A DNA stretch of 17,690 nt from Desulfobacterales bacterium (GCA_029934695.1 JAOZLU010000083.1:1-17690), one strand, 5' to 3'; positions 7,425-14,974 are shown, counted from the first letter of the stretch. A program made the numbers and translations. The notes: a model not told the origin generated them from the sequence alone.

Positions 7425-8976
7425 ACATGACTTCAAAAATATCAAAGGCTTCTATATGAAAATCAGAATTCGGATAGATGATGATCTGCTTTCCGATGAT
7501 ATTTTCAAGGGAAATGATGAGATGACTTTCCTCCCCGTGAAGCAGTTCTGCAATTTCCGGGTTTACCCTGAGTGTCAGCTTGCTTCCGATCATATCCCGG
7601 GCGTCACGGAGGATTTCTCTGAAAATGTTATAACATAAGGTTTGTCTGGATATCAGATGCCCCTCCCCCTCACAGTAAAAGCAGGGTTCGCACAGCATCC
7701 GGGTCAGTGATTTTTTGATCCGCTTCCGGGTCATCTGTATCAGCCCCATTTCCGACATGGGAAGGATATGGGTCTTGCTCCGGTCCTTTTTCAAGGCTTC
7801 ACTGAGGGCGGTAAACACTTTTTCCTGATTGGATTTTTTTCCCATATCAATAAAATCAATAATGATAATGCCGCCGATATCCCGGAGACGGATCTGGTAT
7901 GCTATTTCCTTCACAGCTTCAAGATTCGTCTTGAGAATTGTTTCTTCAAGATTGTGCTTGCCCACATAGCGGCCGGTATTCACATCAATCGCCACCAGTG
8001 CCTCTGTATGCTCAATCACAATGTAGCCGCCTGATTTCAGCCATACTTTCTTTCTGATGGCGCGGGAAATGTCTCCCTCCAGATTATATGCGTCAAAGAT
8101 CGGTTCCGATCCTTCATAGAGTTCAGCGGAACCTTTAAGGCTCGGCATGAAGGTCTCAAGAAAAGAAAGCACGGATTCATACCCCTTCCGAGAATCAATA
8201 ATCAGTTTTTCTGCTTCATGTATCAGGAGATCACGGACCGCCCGAAGGCTGACAGTAAGTTCCTGATGCAGAAGTGACGGAACCGGAGCCTTCTTGTATT
8301 TTTTCCGGATACTTTCCCATAAGTTTTTGAGAAAATCCATCTCATAAGCAAGCTTTTCCTTCTGGATACCTTCCGCAGCCGTCCTGACAATATAACCCAT
8401 GTTGTCTTTTCTCAGGGACAAGATCAGTTCTTTGAGACGATTTCTCTCTGTTTCATCCTCTATCCGTCTGGATATCCCGATATGATTTGAACTCGGCATA
8501 AGCACAAGAAAGCGGCCGGGGAGGGATATATAAGAAGTTGCACGAGACCCTTTGCTCCCTATTGGAGACTTGGCAACCTGGACCATTATCTCCTGGCCTT
8601 CTTTAAGAACATCCTCAATATGACAAGGGCGGTCTGCCACAGACAAAATTGAGTTTTCCCTGTTTTCTCCTCTCCTGCTTTCAGTCTCTGAACCGGAAAA
8701 TTCGCCTGCATCGCTTTCAGCAAAAATATGTTCAAATTCCTTGTGATTATCGCATAAGACATCGCCGACATAAATAAAAGCCGCCTGACTCAGACCAATA
8801 TTCACAAAGGCCGCCTGCATACCGGGAAGGACTCTTTGGACTTTGCCCTTGTATATATTGCTGGCAATATCCGAATCATCTTTCCGTTTAATAAAAAGTT
8901 CTGCGATGGTTCCGTCCTCAAGAAGGGCGACCCTGGTTTCATGCTGGGTAACATTTATGACAAGTTGTTTATACAT
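7423..8976 (-). CDS. rng: Ribonuclease G/E family endoribonuclease
   Basis: This is a single-strand-specific endoribonuclease of the RNase G/E catalytic type, used in rRNA maturation and mRNA decay in the cytoplasm. The N-terminal S1 RNA-binding domain begins near residue 38 (YKGKVQRVLPGMQAAFVNIG) and contains a low-complexity charged insert (about 85-105) of a kind common outside enterobacteria. The metal-binding aspartates are Asp331 (VAIDVNTG) and Asp374 (IIIDFIDM), 43 residues apart, as in RNase E. The zinc-link cysteines Cys432 and Cys435 follow at the expected distance, with an extra Cys429 just before. The short C-terminus (517 aa, no scaffold tail) favours RNase G over RNase E. AGAGGA lies about 11 bases before the ATG at 8976. 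A small ORF ends directly against this start. Confidence 0.95.
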   Translation of the reverse strand: MYKQLVINVTQHETRVALLEDGTIAELFIKRKDDSDIASNIYKGKVQRVLPGMQAAFVNIGLSQAAFIYVGDVLCDNHKEFEHIFAESDAGEFSGSETESRRGENRENSILSVADRPCHIEDVLKEGQEIMVQVAKSPIGSKGSRATSYISLPGRFLVLMPSSNHIGISRRIEDETERNRLKELILSLRKDNMGYIVRTAAEGIQKEKLAYEMDFLKNLWESIRKKYKKAPVPSLLHQELTVSLRAVRDLLIHEAEKLIIDSRKGYESVLSFLETFMPSLKGSAELYEGSEPIFDAYNLEGDISRAIRKKVWLKSGGYIVIEHTEALVAIDVNTGRYVGKHNLEETILKTNLEAVKEIAYQIRLRDIGGIIIIDFIDMGKKSNQEKVFTALSEALKKDRSKTHILPMSEMGLIQMTRKRIKKSLTRMLCEPCFYCEGEGHLISRQTLCYNIFREILRDARDMIGSKLTLRVNPEIAELLHGEESHLIISLENIIGKQIIIYPNSDFHIEAFDIFEVM

Positions 8977-9081
8977 TTAAGAACAGATCCTCTTTGAAAC
9001 TGAAGTGATTATAAAAAACCGCGTTTTGATGAGCCTGACGCGCTGAGAATGTCGTTCATGGAAGAGCCTTTTTCTTTCCAT
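8977..9081 (-). CDS. Small basic leader ORF upstream of rng (34 aa, or 59 aa)
   Basis: From ATG 9081 the frame encodes 34 residues (MERKRLFHERHSQRVRLIKT then RFFIITSVSKRICS) with ten Arg/Lys. AAGGAG (9088-9093) stands six bases upstream, a near-ideal ribosome binding site. The stop TAA (8977-8979) touches the rng ATG, so ribosomes finishing here could restart on rng. The same frame stays open back to an ATG at 9156 (59 aa, starting MDNAVKKFCQ), but that start has no good site. I recognise no family. It could be a translated leader that couples to rng, a genuine small protein, or the remains of a lost gene. The tight junction and strong site favour translation (inference). Confidence 0.45.
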   Translation of the reverse strand: MERKRLFHERHSQRVRLIKTRFFIITSVSKRICS

Positions 9082-9100
9082 CAGTAACTCCTTTTCCCGG

Positions 9101-9134
9101 TTTGTCAGACGATATTGCTGATCGTTTTGACAAA
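9101..9134. promoter_or_regulatory. 34-bp palindrome upstream of the rng leader ORF
   Basis: TTTGTCA (9101-9107) and TGACAAA (9128-9134) are exact inverted arms. Inside them ACGAT (9109-9113) and ATCGT (9121-9125) also pair, leaving a 7-nt loop. As RNA this is a 12-bp stem with a small internal loop, 8 bases before the AAGGAG of the small ORF. It could be an operator or a 5' leader hairpin. E. coli RNase E controls its own mRNA through a 5' leader structure, which makes a similar role here worth considering. Part of it would be coding if the 59-aa start is used. Confidence 0.5.
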
Positions 9135-9194
9135 ATTTTTTGACTGCGTTATCCATTCTCTGACAATTTCCTCACCTGTCTTACTGTTTTGCAA

Positions 9195-9345
9195 AGTCCC
9201 CCATCCACACGGATTGGCGATAAGCAGGGATTACCCGCTCTCCCGCCAACAAATCCCTGCTTATCACTAATCCATGCAGATGCTGTTTTGTGTAGATGTT
9301 CACCAATCCACGCAGATGCTCCCCCATCTGCACGAATTGGCGATA
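9195..9345. repeat. Palindromic intergenic repeat cluster (rng / hydrolase gap)
   Basis: The core is a perfect 14-bp inverted repeat: GATAAGCAGGGATT (9219-9232) and AATCCCTGCTTATC (9252-9265). It extends outward to imperfect arms of about 31 bases (9202-9232 and 9252-9282). A second module follows, with AATCCACGCAGATG (9305-9318) facing CATCTGCACGAATT (9325-9338). The same modules recur at about 14185-14340, 14985-15215 and beyond. No gene is credible here: the long minus-strand frame through 9149-9544 simply translates repeats. Confidence 0.8.
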
Positions 9346-9351
9346 ACTTGT

Positions 9352-9511
9352 AACCGCCATCTCTGCCGGATTTGGCAGTCCGGCAGGAGCTTTTGAATGT
9401 TCCGCCTCTCCCGCTCAGTTCTCTCAGGCTCGGTTCGGATTGCCAAATCCGAACCGCCATCTCTGCCGGATTTGGCAATCCGGCAGGAGCTTTTGAATGT
9501 TCCGCCTCTCC
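9352..9511. repeat. Two 60-bp direct repeats, 100 bp apart, with internal palindromes
   Basis: The segment 9352-9411 recurs as 9452-9511 with one difference (G9378 against A9478). Each copy contains a short palindrome, TGCCGGA facing TCCGGCA around an 8-nt loop. Between them lies a further perfect palindrome with 10-bp arms GGTTCGGATT (9432-9441) and AATCCGAACC (9446-9455). The GGTTCGGATT word appears again near 16514. The origin is unknown; it looks like a local duplication of an intergenic repeat unit. Confidence 0.8.
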
Positions 9512-9558
9512 GCCAATAGTGAAGGTGTCAACCCGGAGCCGCATCTTCGGGAACCTTG
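9510..9558 (-). pseudogene. Fragment of a second copy of the B gene (codons ~95-109)
   Basis: Positions 9510-9558 match 13408-13455, inside the intact B gene, with one inserted base and one substitution. They encode the remains of PEDAAPGDTFTIGG, with the insertion breaking the frame. The fragment is joined through a shared CTTG to sequence matching the DNA just upstream of B (13745 onward), so a stretch equivalent to 13456-13749, which includes the B start, is missing. It shows that a B homologue once followed gene A. Confidence 0.75.
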
Positions 9559-9619
9559 TAAAATCTATTCAGTCAATGACAATTCTGTGTCATCAACACT
9601 TTTGCTGAGAAGATAACCG
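9554..9619. repeat. Repeat of gene A 3' end (matches 13745-13810)
   Basis: These 66 bases match 13745-13810 with three substitutions (9565, 9600, 9606). They cover the last 17 codons of gene A (YLLSKSVDDTELSLTE and stop) and the short downstream stretch that, at the other copy, carries the ribosome binding site of gene B. The pair marks the ends of a former tandem duplication. Confidence 0.85.
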
Positions 9620-12459
9620 GTGACGATGGCTATGGCCTCTTCTCTGGTTATCTTCCCATAAACCAGATAATCGGTGACAGCCGCCACCGCCTCACTTTTC
9701 TCCCATTGATTGTTCCCGTTCTCATCGTATTCGGCAAAGGGACCATCCGGTTCATTGCTGCCTGTTTTGTAAAACTTTATGACCCGGGTTTTGGAAAACG
9801 CAGGCAGATCAAGCAATATCTGGCCCGAGGCATCCGATTCCACGGGAGCCGTGCGGATCGGTGAAGTTTTTGTCTCATCGTATGAATTCCAGAACTCAAC
9901 ATTGAACTCACCATAAGCGTCAAGCTTGGGAACCATGAGTCTGGCCCCGGATATTGTGCCGTTTGCCTGTCTCCGTTCATCGTTCACCAGGAAAATAATC
10001 CCCTGCTTTCCGTCGGTGATACCGGTTTTGACAATCGGTATATCTGTGTTGCTGATTTCCATGTAGTGCCCGATCTGAACTGGCTGAAATCCTGAAAAGT
10101 CAAGGTTTTCTGAAATAAAATGTCTCAGGGCCAGCTGATATTTTCTCATCTGATCTGCCAGCGCATGATCCCCAAGCATGGCTCCGGGCCATCTCAGTCC
10201 TGTTCCCACCTCGCCGGAAGCCAGATGCGCCCATATCATGTTGTGAAAATACTGGTAATCATCCTCTTCAGTGAAATACTGGTCATACTCAGGCGTATAA
10301 CGTCCGAGAGGCCCCGCCTCTGTGTTGAAATAAGGCTTGGGTGTCAGGCTGTTGGCATAGTAAAACTGGAGTCCCTGGCTGATTCTCACGGCCGGGGCAA
10401 TGGTATTGTCCATATCTGCCACCAGGTAAGCCCCCCTGTTATTCGGATGGTTGTAATTGGGATCCCTGATGTCATGGTAATAGGTATGGGTAGAGTTGAA
10501 ATCAAAATTCCTGTCATTCAGAACAAGGGCAGCGTCATCACCTGGCATCACCCGATTCTCCCCGGTCTGATGCGTTGTGAATATGGGATTCCAGCGAACT
10601 GAGGAGAGACAGATCAGATGGTTCGGATCAATGCTTCTCATATACGTTGCCAGATCATTGACGGTCTCCTCTCTTTTCTCAAACGGGGCTCGGTTCCATC
10701 CATGGATCAGATCGTCGGAATCAAACTCATTGACAATATCCCACGCCAGGAGGTTTCTGCGATCTCCCACGGTCTCGGCGAGCTTTGACAGAATGGCCTT
10801 GAGATACTCCCTGTTGGCAGGATCAAAAAACTCGGAAGGTTCTGACATCGGCCCGCCCATGGTCGTGCTGAAAGGTATTTCCGGCCATTTGTCTTTATAA
10901 TAGAATGTGTCAAAGGGAACAATGACCACACAGATATTGTAATTCGCACATTCATCAAGGAGCGTTTTCAGGAAGCGGAGTGTGTCATCATTAAATCTTA
11001 TATTGTCAGGGCCATTCGAGACATCCTCAAACAGATAAACCGGTTTTTCGAGGTCCAGGGATTCAGCCATGAGCCGGATGGTGTTGACACCGTGGTCACT
11101 CAGGTATCTGAGATAGTCTCTTCCTTCTGAAACGCCCTCTTCCTCATAGAAATTCCGATAGCGGCCTTTCATCTTATCCCACATATCTCCGTCATAAAAA
11201 ATTCTGATCCTGGGCCAGGGTATCCCCTGATTGTCGCCGATAACCACAAAAGGCTCACCATTTTCCCATGAGAAATATCGTCCCCCCGGATCAGATGTGA
11301 TAAATCCTTTGTCCCCGGGAGAAGCCGAGGAAGTGGTAACACTCGCCGTGGTCAGGAGAGACGCATTTCCCCGCTCGTCAACGGCTTTTATGCCGAGCGA
11401 ATAGGATGTGCCAGGTTCAAGGCCGATGATCTTGAATGTCTCCTGCTTTCCTGACTTCTGCGGGTGGAAATTGTTCTGATAAACCATTGCCGTGTTCCAA
11501 TTATCTTTGGTGATTCCCGAAACAGAATATCGGATATCGTAAGCCTCGGCATAACCTTCTGAGCCGTTATCACCTGTGGCGGTAAAGGATATTTTTGTGG
11601 AAAAGGCATTGGTTCGGCTGGTTCGCAATCCTGATATCGGTGCCGGAGGTGTGCTGTCACGTTTTGAGGAAAGAACAAATTCTGCCCAGTTCTCAGGTCG
11701 CCTGTCTTCTCCCATAAAAGCGGTCAGTTCGTCAAACACCCGCTTCCATTCCTTATGATATTCAGGAGCCAGGGGGCCACCGGTGTCATCCTCAATGCTT
11801 TTGAAATTCATGCCCAAAGCGTATCCGTCACTCGGTGCTGAGGCATTTTCAGAACCGAACAGGTTCTGCCAGGTGATCGCCACTTCCACTGTGAATCCGC
11901 CATCTTTTCGGCTTTCTGATGATATCTCACCAAAGGTGTAATCGTTCAGCCTGCCATTATATCTGACTTTATACAGTATCTTATCAACGATCTCCGTGGC
12001 TCCGGCCGTGCCTCCTGAACCGTTTCCTTTGTCAAAGCGATATGCAGAACCGTTCGCATTCACGGCAAAGGTCCTGTCGTCGGGCTGCATGAATTCATCC
12101 CGGGAGCGGTCCGGATCAATGTCCCATTGGAACGCATCGTCATCCCAGGTGCTTTCCCAAGGGGTGGAAGCATTGTAATCATCCACCCATAATTCAAAAT
12201 CCTCTGTTTCCGCGCCCAGATAGAGACAATTTTGATCCCACATGAGCCGGATTTCTATTTTGGAATCCTCTCCGAAAAACTTGTAAAGTGTGATGTGGCC
12301 CATTGCATCCCATTCTTTGGGTTCCAGTACACCGTCAATCTCAGGCGTTCCCTGGGGAATGAATCCTCCGAAAAAATTATACGAGGCCGCTGAAGTCGTT
12401 GAAAAAAATAAAACGATCATCAGAGCGACCAGAATTTGAAAAGAAGTCTTTTTCATCAT
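9565..12459 (-). CDS. Secreted clan-A glycoside hydrolase with CBM9-like, Fn3 and EF-hand/dockerin-like domains (gene A)
   Basis: The protein is exported and probably hydrolyses a polysaccharide or glycoconjugate; the substrate cannot be read from sequence. A signal peptide ends near residue 25 (ALMIVLFFSTTSAA). A CBM9-like beta-sandwich follows (about 35-265; EIDGVLEPKEWDAM, LMWDQNCLYLGAETED). An Fn3 domain covers about 270-378, ending in GTSYSLGIKAVDERGN. The (beta/alpha)8 hydrolase region (about 385-800) has WDIVNEFD, with predicted acid/base Glu578, and PYFNTEAGP, with predicted nucleophile Glu714, as in GH5-like clan A enzymes. The C-terminus has a calcium-loop-like DENGNNQWEKSE (912-923) and a second helix pair, like half or degenerate dockerins. 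GGGAG lies 4 bases before ATG 12459 and 7 before ATG 12456, so the second ATG may be used. It is 68 bp downstream of gene B in the same orientation. Confidence 0.85.
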   Translation of the reverse strand: MMKKTSFQILVALMIVLFFSTTSAASYNFFGGFIPQGTPEIDGVLEPKEWDAMGHITLYKFFGEDSKIEIRLMWDQNCLYLGAETEDFELWVDDYNASTPWESTWDDDAFQWDIDPDRSRDEFMQPDDRTFAVNANGSAYRFDKGNGSGGTAGATEIVDKILYKVRYNGRLNDYTFGEISSESRKDGGFTVEVAITWQNLFGSENASAPSDGYALGMNFKSIEDDTGGPLAPEYHKEWKRVFDELTAFMGEDRRPENWAEFVLSSKRDSTPPAPISGLRTSRTNAFSTKISFTATGDNGSEGYAEAYDIRYSVSGITKDNWNTAMVYQNNFHPQKSGKQETFKIIGLEPGTSYSLGIKAVDERGNASLLTTASVTTSSASPGDKGFITSDPGGRYFSWENGEPFVVIGDNQGIPWPRIRIFYDGDMWDKMKGRYRNFYEEEGVSEGRDYLRYLSDHGVNTIRLMAESLDLEKPVYLFEDVSNGPDNIRFNDDTLRFLKTLLDECANYNICVVIVPFDTFYYKDKWPEIPFSTTMGGPMSEPSEFFDPANREYLKAILSKLAETVGDRRNLLAWDIVNEFDSDDLIHGWNRAPFEKREETVNDLATYMRSIDPNHLICLSSVRWNPIFTTHQTGENRVMPGDDAALVLNDRNFDFNSTHTYYHDIRDPNYNHPNNRGAYLVADMDNTIAPAVRISQGLQFYYANSLTPKPYFNTEAGPLGRYTPEYDQYFTEEDDYQYFHNMIWAHLASGEVGTGLRWPGAMLGDHALADQMRKYQLALRHFISENLDFSGFQPVQIGHYMEISNTDIPIVKTGITDGKQGIIFLVNDERRQANGTISGARLMVPKLDAYGEFNVEFWNSYDETKTSPIRTAPVESDASGQILLDLPAFSKTRVIKFYKTGSNEPDGPFAEYDENGNNQWEKSEAVAAVTDYLVYGKITREEAIAIVTGYLLSKSVDDTELSLTE

Positions 12460-12527
12460 ACGTCTCCCTATGTGAATTCAAATATTATATGACTTGAAAA
12501 GCAAGCTTTGCACTTCGGATTCCCGCT

Positions 12528-13736
12528 TTACCAATTCTTCCAAAACTCATGCCTTATGTACCTGTCAGACAGGATCGCTGTGCCTGTGTCAGACTGTGGA
12601 AAACCATCGTCATCGTAGAAATAAGAAGAAACTTCTATATCCGGCACGGAAACGTGAAAATAATTCACATCAACTCTCCCGCTGGCATCAAACCAGATTT
12701 TGACAAAAAGGTCCGGGTTCTGCTCACTTCCCCAGGTCACATCTGACGGACTGGCGTAAAAATGCCCCCAGATGACCCGATGTCCGCCAGCAGTTGTCTC
12801 CCCACCGCCTTTCCGCCAAACCGCTTCAATGGGTCCGGCATCAACAGTGTTGATGACTGCCTCAATGTCAAGATTGTCATCAACGGAATAGCCCGCAGCC
12901 GTTGAGGGCCACCAATCTCCCCCAATGTCAGCCGCAATGCCGTCCTCATAGTTTGTCACCATGTAACTTCGGCCATTTTCATAATATTGGCGAATATATC
13001 TTGCCTCCAGTGTGGTGGTTCCGCTTTCGTCAGGATGTCCGTCATGAGGATAATCTGAATACACCTCAATATTGGGAACAGACACATGGAAGAAGTTGAC
13101 ATCCACCCTGCCGCTGCGGTCAAACCAGATTTTGACAAAGATATCCGGATTCTGTCTGCTTCCCCAGTTCACGTCTTTCGGGCTGGCGTAGAAGTGTCCC
13201 CACATCACCCGATGGCCGCCGGCTGTCACGTCCTCACCGCCTTTCTGCCAGACAGCTTCAATGGGTCCTTTCTCTGCGGTCCGGATGACTGCCCGGACCC
13301 AAAGAGTGTCGTCTGCCATGTATCCTGCTTCGGGATCGCCACCGCCAATTGCAGTCACTTCCTCGGAAGAAATGCTTTTCTTCTTCTCAGGATCATCCCA
13401 ATAAAGACCGCCAATAGTGAAGGTGTCACCCGGAGCCGCATCTTCGGGAATCTTGGCGTTAAAGGTGAATTCTTTTATGCCCATCATTGTAAATGTCAGA
13501 CCTTCAGGATTGCTATCGGCTGTGTGGTCACCCGTAAACTCAAGCCCTCCGAGATCAAGTTGTGCCGCATAAAAATGGTCAAGCTCCGAAGGAATCACTG
13601 TGATCTCCGCTTCCTCACCTGGCCTGAGTTCACTTTTATTCAGTGAAAGTGTCACTCCCGCTTCGGCCTGAGCCCCGAGGGAGGCGGCAAGCATCGTAAT
13701 AACAGACAGGCATGCCCAAAAAAATTTGTTTTTCAT
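12528..13736 (-). CDS. Secreted protein with Ig-like domain and two tandem ~115-aa repeats (gene B)
   Basis: The function is not recognised. A signal peptide ends at about residue 24 (LAASLGAQAEA). Residues 28-130 look like an Ig/cohesin-type beta-sandwich (VTLSLNKSELRPGEEAEITV, PGDTFTIGG). Two copies of an unfamiliar domain follow, about 138-253 and 281-397, spaced exactly 144 residues. They share GPIEAVW, AGGHRV.WGHFYASP, WGS.QNPD.FVKIWFD, SGRVDVN.FHVSVP and a closing RYIR. The copies are also alike at the DNA level, so the duplication is fairly recent. Conserved Trp, His and Asp suggest a binding or beta-rich adhesive role (inference only). AAGGAG stands six bases before ATG 13736. The gene precedes hydrolase gene A, probably in one transcript, and parts of both genes are duplicated nearby, so they behave as a unit. 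Confidence 0.85.
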   Translation of the reverse strand: MKNKFFWACLSVITMLAASLGAQAEAGVTLSLNKSELRPGEEAEITVIPSELDHFYAAQLDLGGLEFTGDHTADSNPEGLTFTMMGIKEFTFNAKIPEDAAPGDTFTIGGLYWDDPEKKKSISSEEVTAIGGGDPEAGYMADDTLWVRAVIRTAEKGPIEAVWQKGGEDVTAGGHRVMWGHFYASPKDVNWGSRQNPDIFVKIWFDRSGRVDVNFFHVSVPNIEVYSDYPHDGHPDESGTTTLEARYIRQYYENGRSYMVTNYEDGIAADIGGDWWPSTAAGYSVDDNLDIEAVINTVDAGPIEAVWRKGGGETTAGGHRVIWGHFYASPSDVTWGSEQNPDLFVKIWFDASGRVDVNYFHVSVPDIEVSSYFYDDDGFPQSDTGTAILSDRYIRHEFWKNW

Positions 13737-13744
13737 TTCATTCT

Positions 13745-13810
13745 CCTTGTAAAATTTATTCAGTCAATGACAATTCTGTGTCATCAACACATTTGCCGAG
13801 AAGATAACCG
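13745..13810. repeat. Repeat of gene A 3' end upstream of gene B
   Basis: This partner of the repeat at 9554-9619 encodes, on the minus strand, LNGYLLGKCVDDTELSLTE and a TAA stop (13756-13758), nearly the tail of gene A. It lies just upstream of the gene B start, so an A-like gene once stood in front of B. Confidence 0.85.
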
Positions 13811-14090
13811 TTGAGCAAAAATTCCGCTTCGGGGCTCTTGTCAATTTTCAGCATCTCTTCCCACTTCCTCTTTCCGATTTCCATTTTCATCAGAACCATG
13901 TCCTCATCAGTCGTACCCACAAGAGCCTCAAGTTACTCATACCCTGTCCTGAATTTTTCAGAATCGTTGTCTTTCCCGATCCGTTGATCCCGGCCACAGT
14001 GTTCAGGGGACGGCCTTTCCTGTCGGTAAAATCCATGTCCGTTGTCCCGAAAAAGGGATGGTCTGCAAAATGAAGCTTTTTGATTTTCAT
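13756..14090 (-). pseudogene. Remnant ATP-binding protein (AAA/SMC-like N-terminus) fused to a gene A tail
   Basis: The first 44 or so codons from ATG 14090 encode the start of an ABC/AAA-type ATPase: MKIKKLHFADHPFFGTTDMD followed by a Walker A motif GINGSGKTTILKNS. The rest of the ATPase is absent. The reading frame then stops at 13890, while another minus-strand frame continues from about 13922 as LEALVGTTDEDMVLMKMEIG and on through KSPEAEFLLNGYLLGK into the duplicated gene A tail, ending at 13756. An in-frame TAA near 13927 also interrupts that second frame. The simplest reading is a large internal deletion with a frameshift, the 3' part being a hybrid. The start is in good order (AGGTGA site, clear promoter), so a short N-terminal peptide of 66 aa may still be made. 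I do not recognise the 3' segment. Confidence 0.7.
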
Positions 14091-14139
14091 ATATTCACCT
14101 GACAGTAATTTGCAAAGTCCGTAATTAAAATTTTAACCA

Positions 14140-14168
14140 AATATAAAAGGGATTTTACTGAAAGTCAA
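14140..14168 (-). promoter_or_regulatory. Sigma70-type promoter of the ATPase remnant
   Basis: On the minus strand TTGACT (14163-14168) and TATATT (14140-14145) are separated by exactly 17 bases, a very good sigma70 match. Transcription would start near 14133 and give a leader of about 40 bases before ATG 14090. Confidence 0.6.
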
Positions 14169-14184
14169 ACTTTTTTTAGTGTCT

Positions 14185-14345
14185 TATCCACAAATCCTTT
14201 CTTACACACAATCCGTGCAGATGCTGTTTCCTGCCAACAAATCCCTGCTTATCACTAATCCATGTAGATGATAAGAAAGGATTGCTTCCAAGCCGCCCAC
14301 AAATCCTTTCTTACGCACAATCCTTGTAGATTCACGGATTATGTG
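14185..14345. repeat. Palindromic repeat cluster between ATPase remnant and first PIN toxin
   Basis: The cluster contains right arms of both stem types (CAAATCCTTTCTTAC and CAACAAATCCCTGCTTATC) and one complete hairpin: GATAAGAAAGGATT (14270-14283) facing AATCCTTTCTTAC (14302-14314) around a loop containing CCAAGCCGCC. Each arm is followed by a variable AATCCNTGNAGAT word. It fills nearly the whole gap and runs up to the stop of the PIN gene. Confidence 0.8.
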
Positions 14346-14755
14346 TTGAAAATTGCTTCAAAAGCATCCATTGCCAGCACTTCTGTTCTGGGAAACCCGA
14401 TTTTGTCCAACACTCTGAAATGTTTGTCATTTGATACCAAAAAATGGGCATTGGCACTAATCGCACAGTCTGCGAATTTGTTGTCATCCGGGTCTGCGCT
14501 GATCAGATTCCAATGATAGTAAACAGTCTGTCTGTGGACATTTGGAAGCTTCAGCAACGCTCTCAGCACATTTCCGGCTACGACTTCATTGTACTTTGAA
14601 CCGATAATTTCCTCATATTCCGCCAGAATTTCATTAGTGACATACAGATCAAATGCTCCGTCCAGGATTTTCTGGAATATCCAATGATATTTTGATCTTG
14701 AGGAGACGGATACCAGCAGGATGTTCGTGTCAAGAACGATTCTCAGCTTATTCAT
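14339..14755 (-). CDS. PIN-domain toxin (COG1569-like)
   Basis: This is a predicted metal-dependent ribonuclease toxin. The N-terminal strand IVLDTNILL carries the first catalytic aspartate, Asp9. An acidic helix EILAEYEEII supplies the conserved Glu, and the C-terminal half has ADPDDNKFADCAI and LVSNDKHF with the remaining acidic residues, typical of the putative toxin PIN family (COG1569). The length (138 aa) is complete. The start ATG (14755) overlaps the end of the upstream antitoxin gene by 8 bases, the usual arrangement for translational coupling in type II modules. The target RNA is unknown. Confidence 0.9.
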   Translation of the reverse strand: MNKLRIVLDTNILLVSVSSRSKYHWIFQKILDGAFDLYVTNEILAEYEEIIGSKYNEVVAGNVLRALLKLPNVHRQTVYYHWNLISADPDDNKFADCAISANAHFLVSNDKHFRVLDKIGFPRTEVLAMDAFEAIFNT

Positions 14756-14945
14756 TCAGCCACCTCTCCATATCCCGGTCGCTCAGATTTCTCTCATCCC
14801 AGATACGGTCAGCCTCCCGGACGGCTTTGGCTGCGTAAAATTTTGCCAACATTGTTTTCAGCTGATTCAGCTCGTCCTCATCCAGATTTGTCGAATACAA
14901 TTCCAGAATTTCCATTTGGAGATTGGTCAGAGGAGTTTGCAACAT
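14748..14945 (-). CDS. Antitoxin of the PIN module
   Basis: This small acidic protein (65 aa) probably neutralises the PIN toxin that follows and represses the operon. It has an N-terminal helix LTNLQMEILELYSTNLDEDE, a central KTMLAKFYAAKAVREADRIW, and the C-terminal DERNLSDRDMERWLNE seen in small antitoxins of this PIN family (recalled, not searched). The C-terminus is the likely toxin-binding part. AAGGAAAG precedes ATG 14945. The toxin gene overlaps its 3' end by 8 bases. No DNA-binding fold can be named with confidence. Confidence 0.85.
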   Translation of the reverse strand: MLQTPLTNLQMEILELYSTNLDEDELNQLKTMLAKFYAAKAVREADRIWDERNLSDRDMERWLNE

Positions 14946-14974
14946 TTTAATCTTTCCTTTCCTTGTAAAATTGG

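Noticed and set aside
9432..9455. Perfect palindrome considered as terminator of gene A
   Set aside because: No T-tract follows on either strand, and related words occur elsewhere as part of the repeat family.
9149..9544. Minus-strand ORF of 131 codons downstream of gene A
   Set aside because: It is a translation of direct repeats, palindromes and the broken B fragment. It has no ribosome binding site and its product repeats itself in shifted form.
13086..13646. 186-codon plus-strand ORF inside gene B
   Set aside because: It is opposite the signal peptide, Ig-like domain and first repeat of B, which are clearly real.
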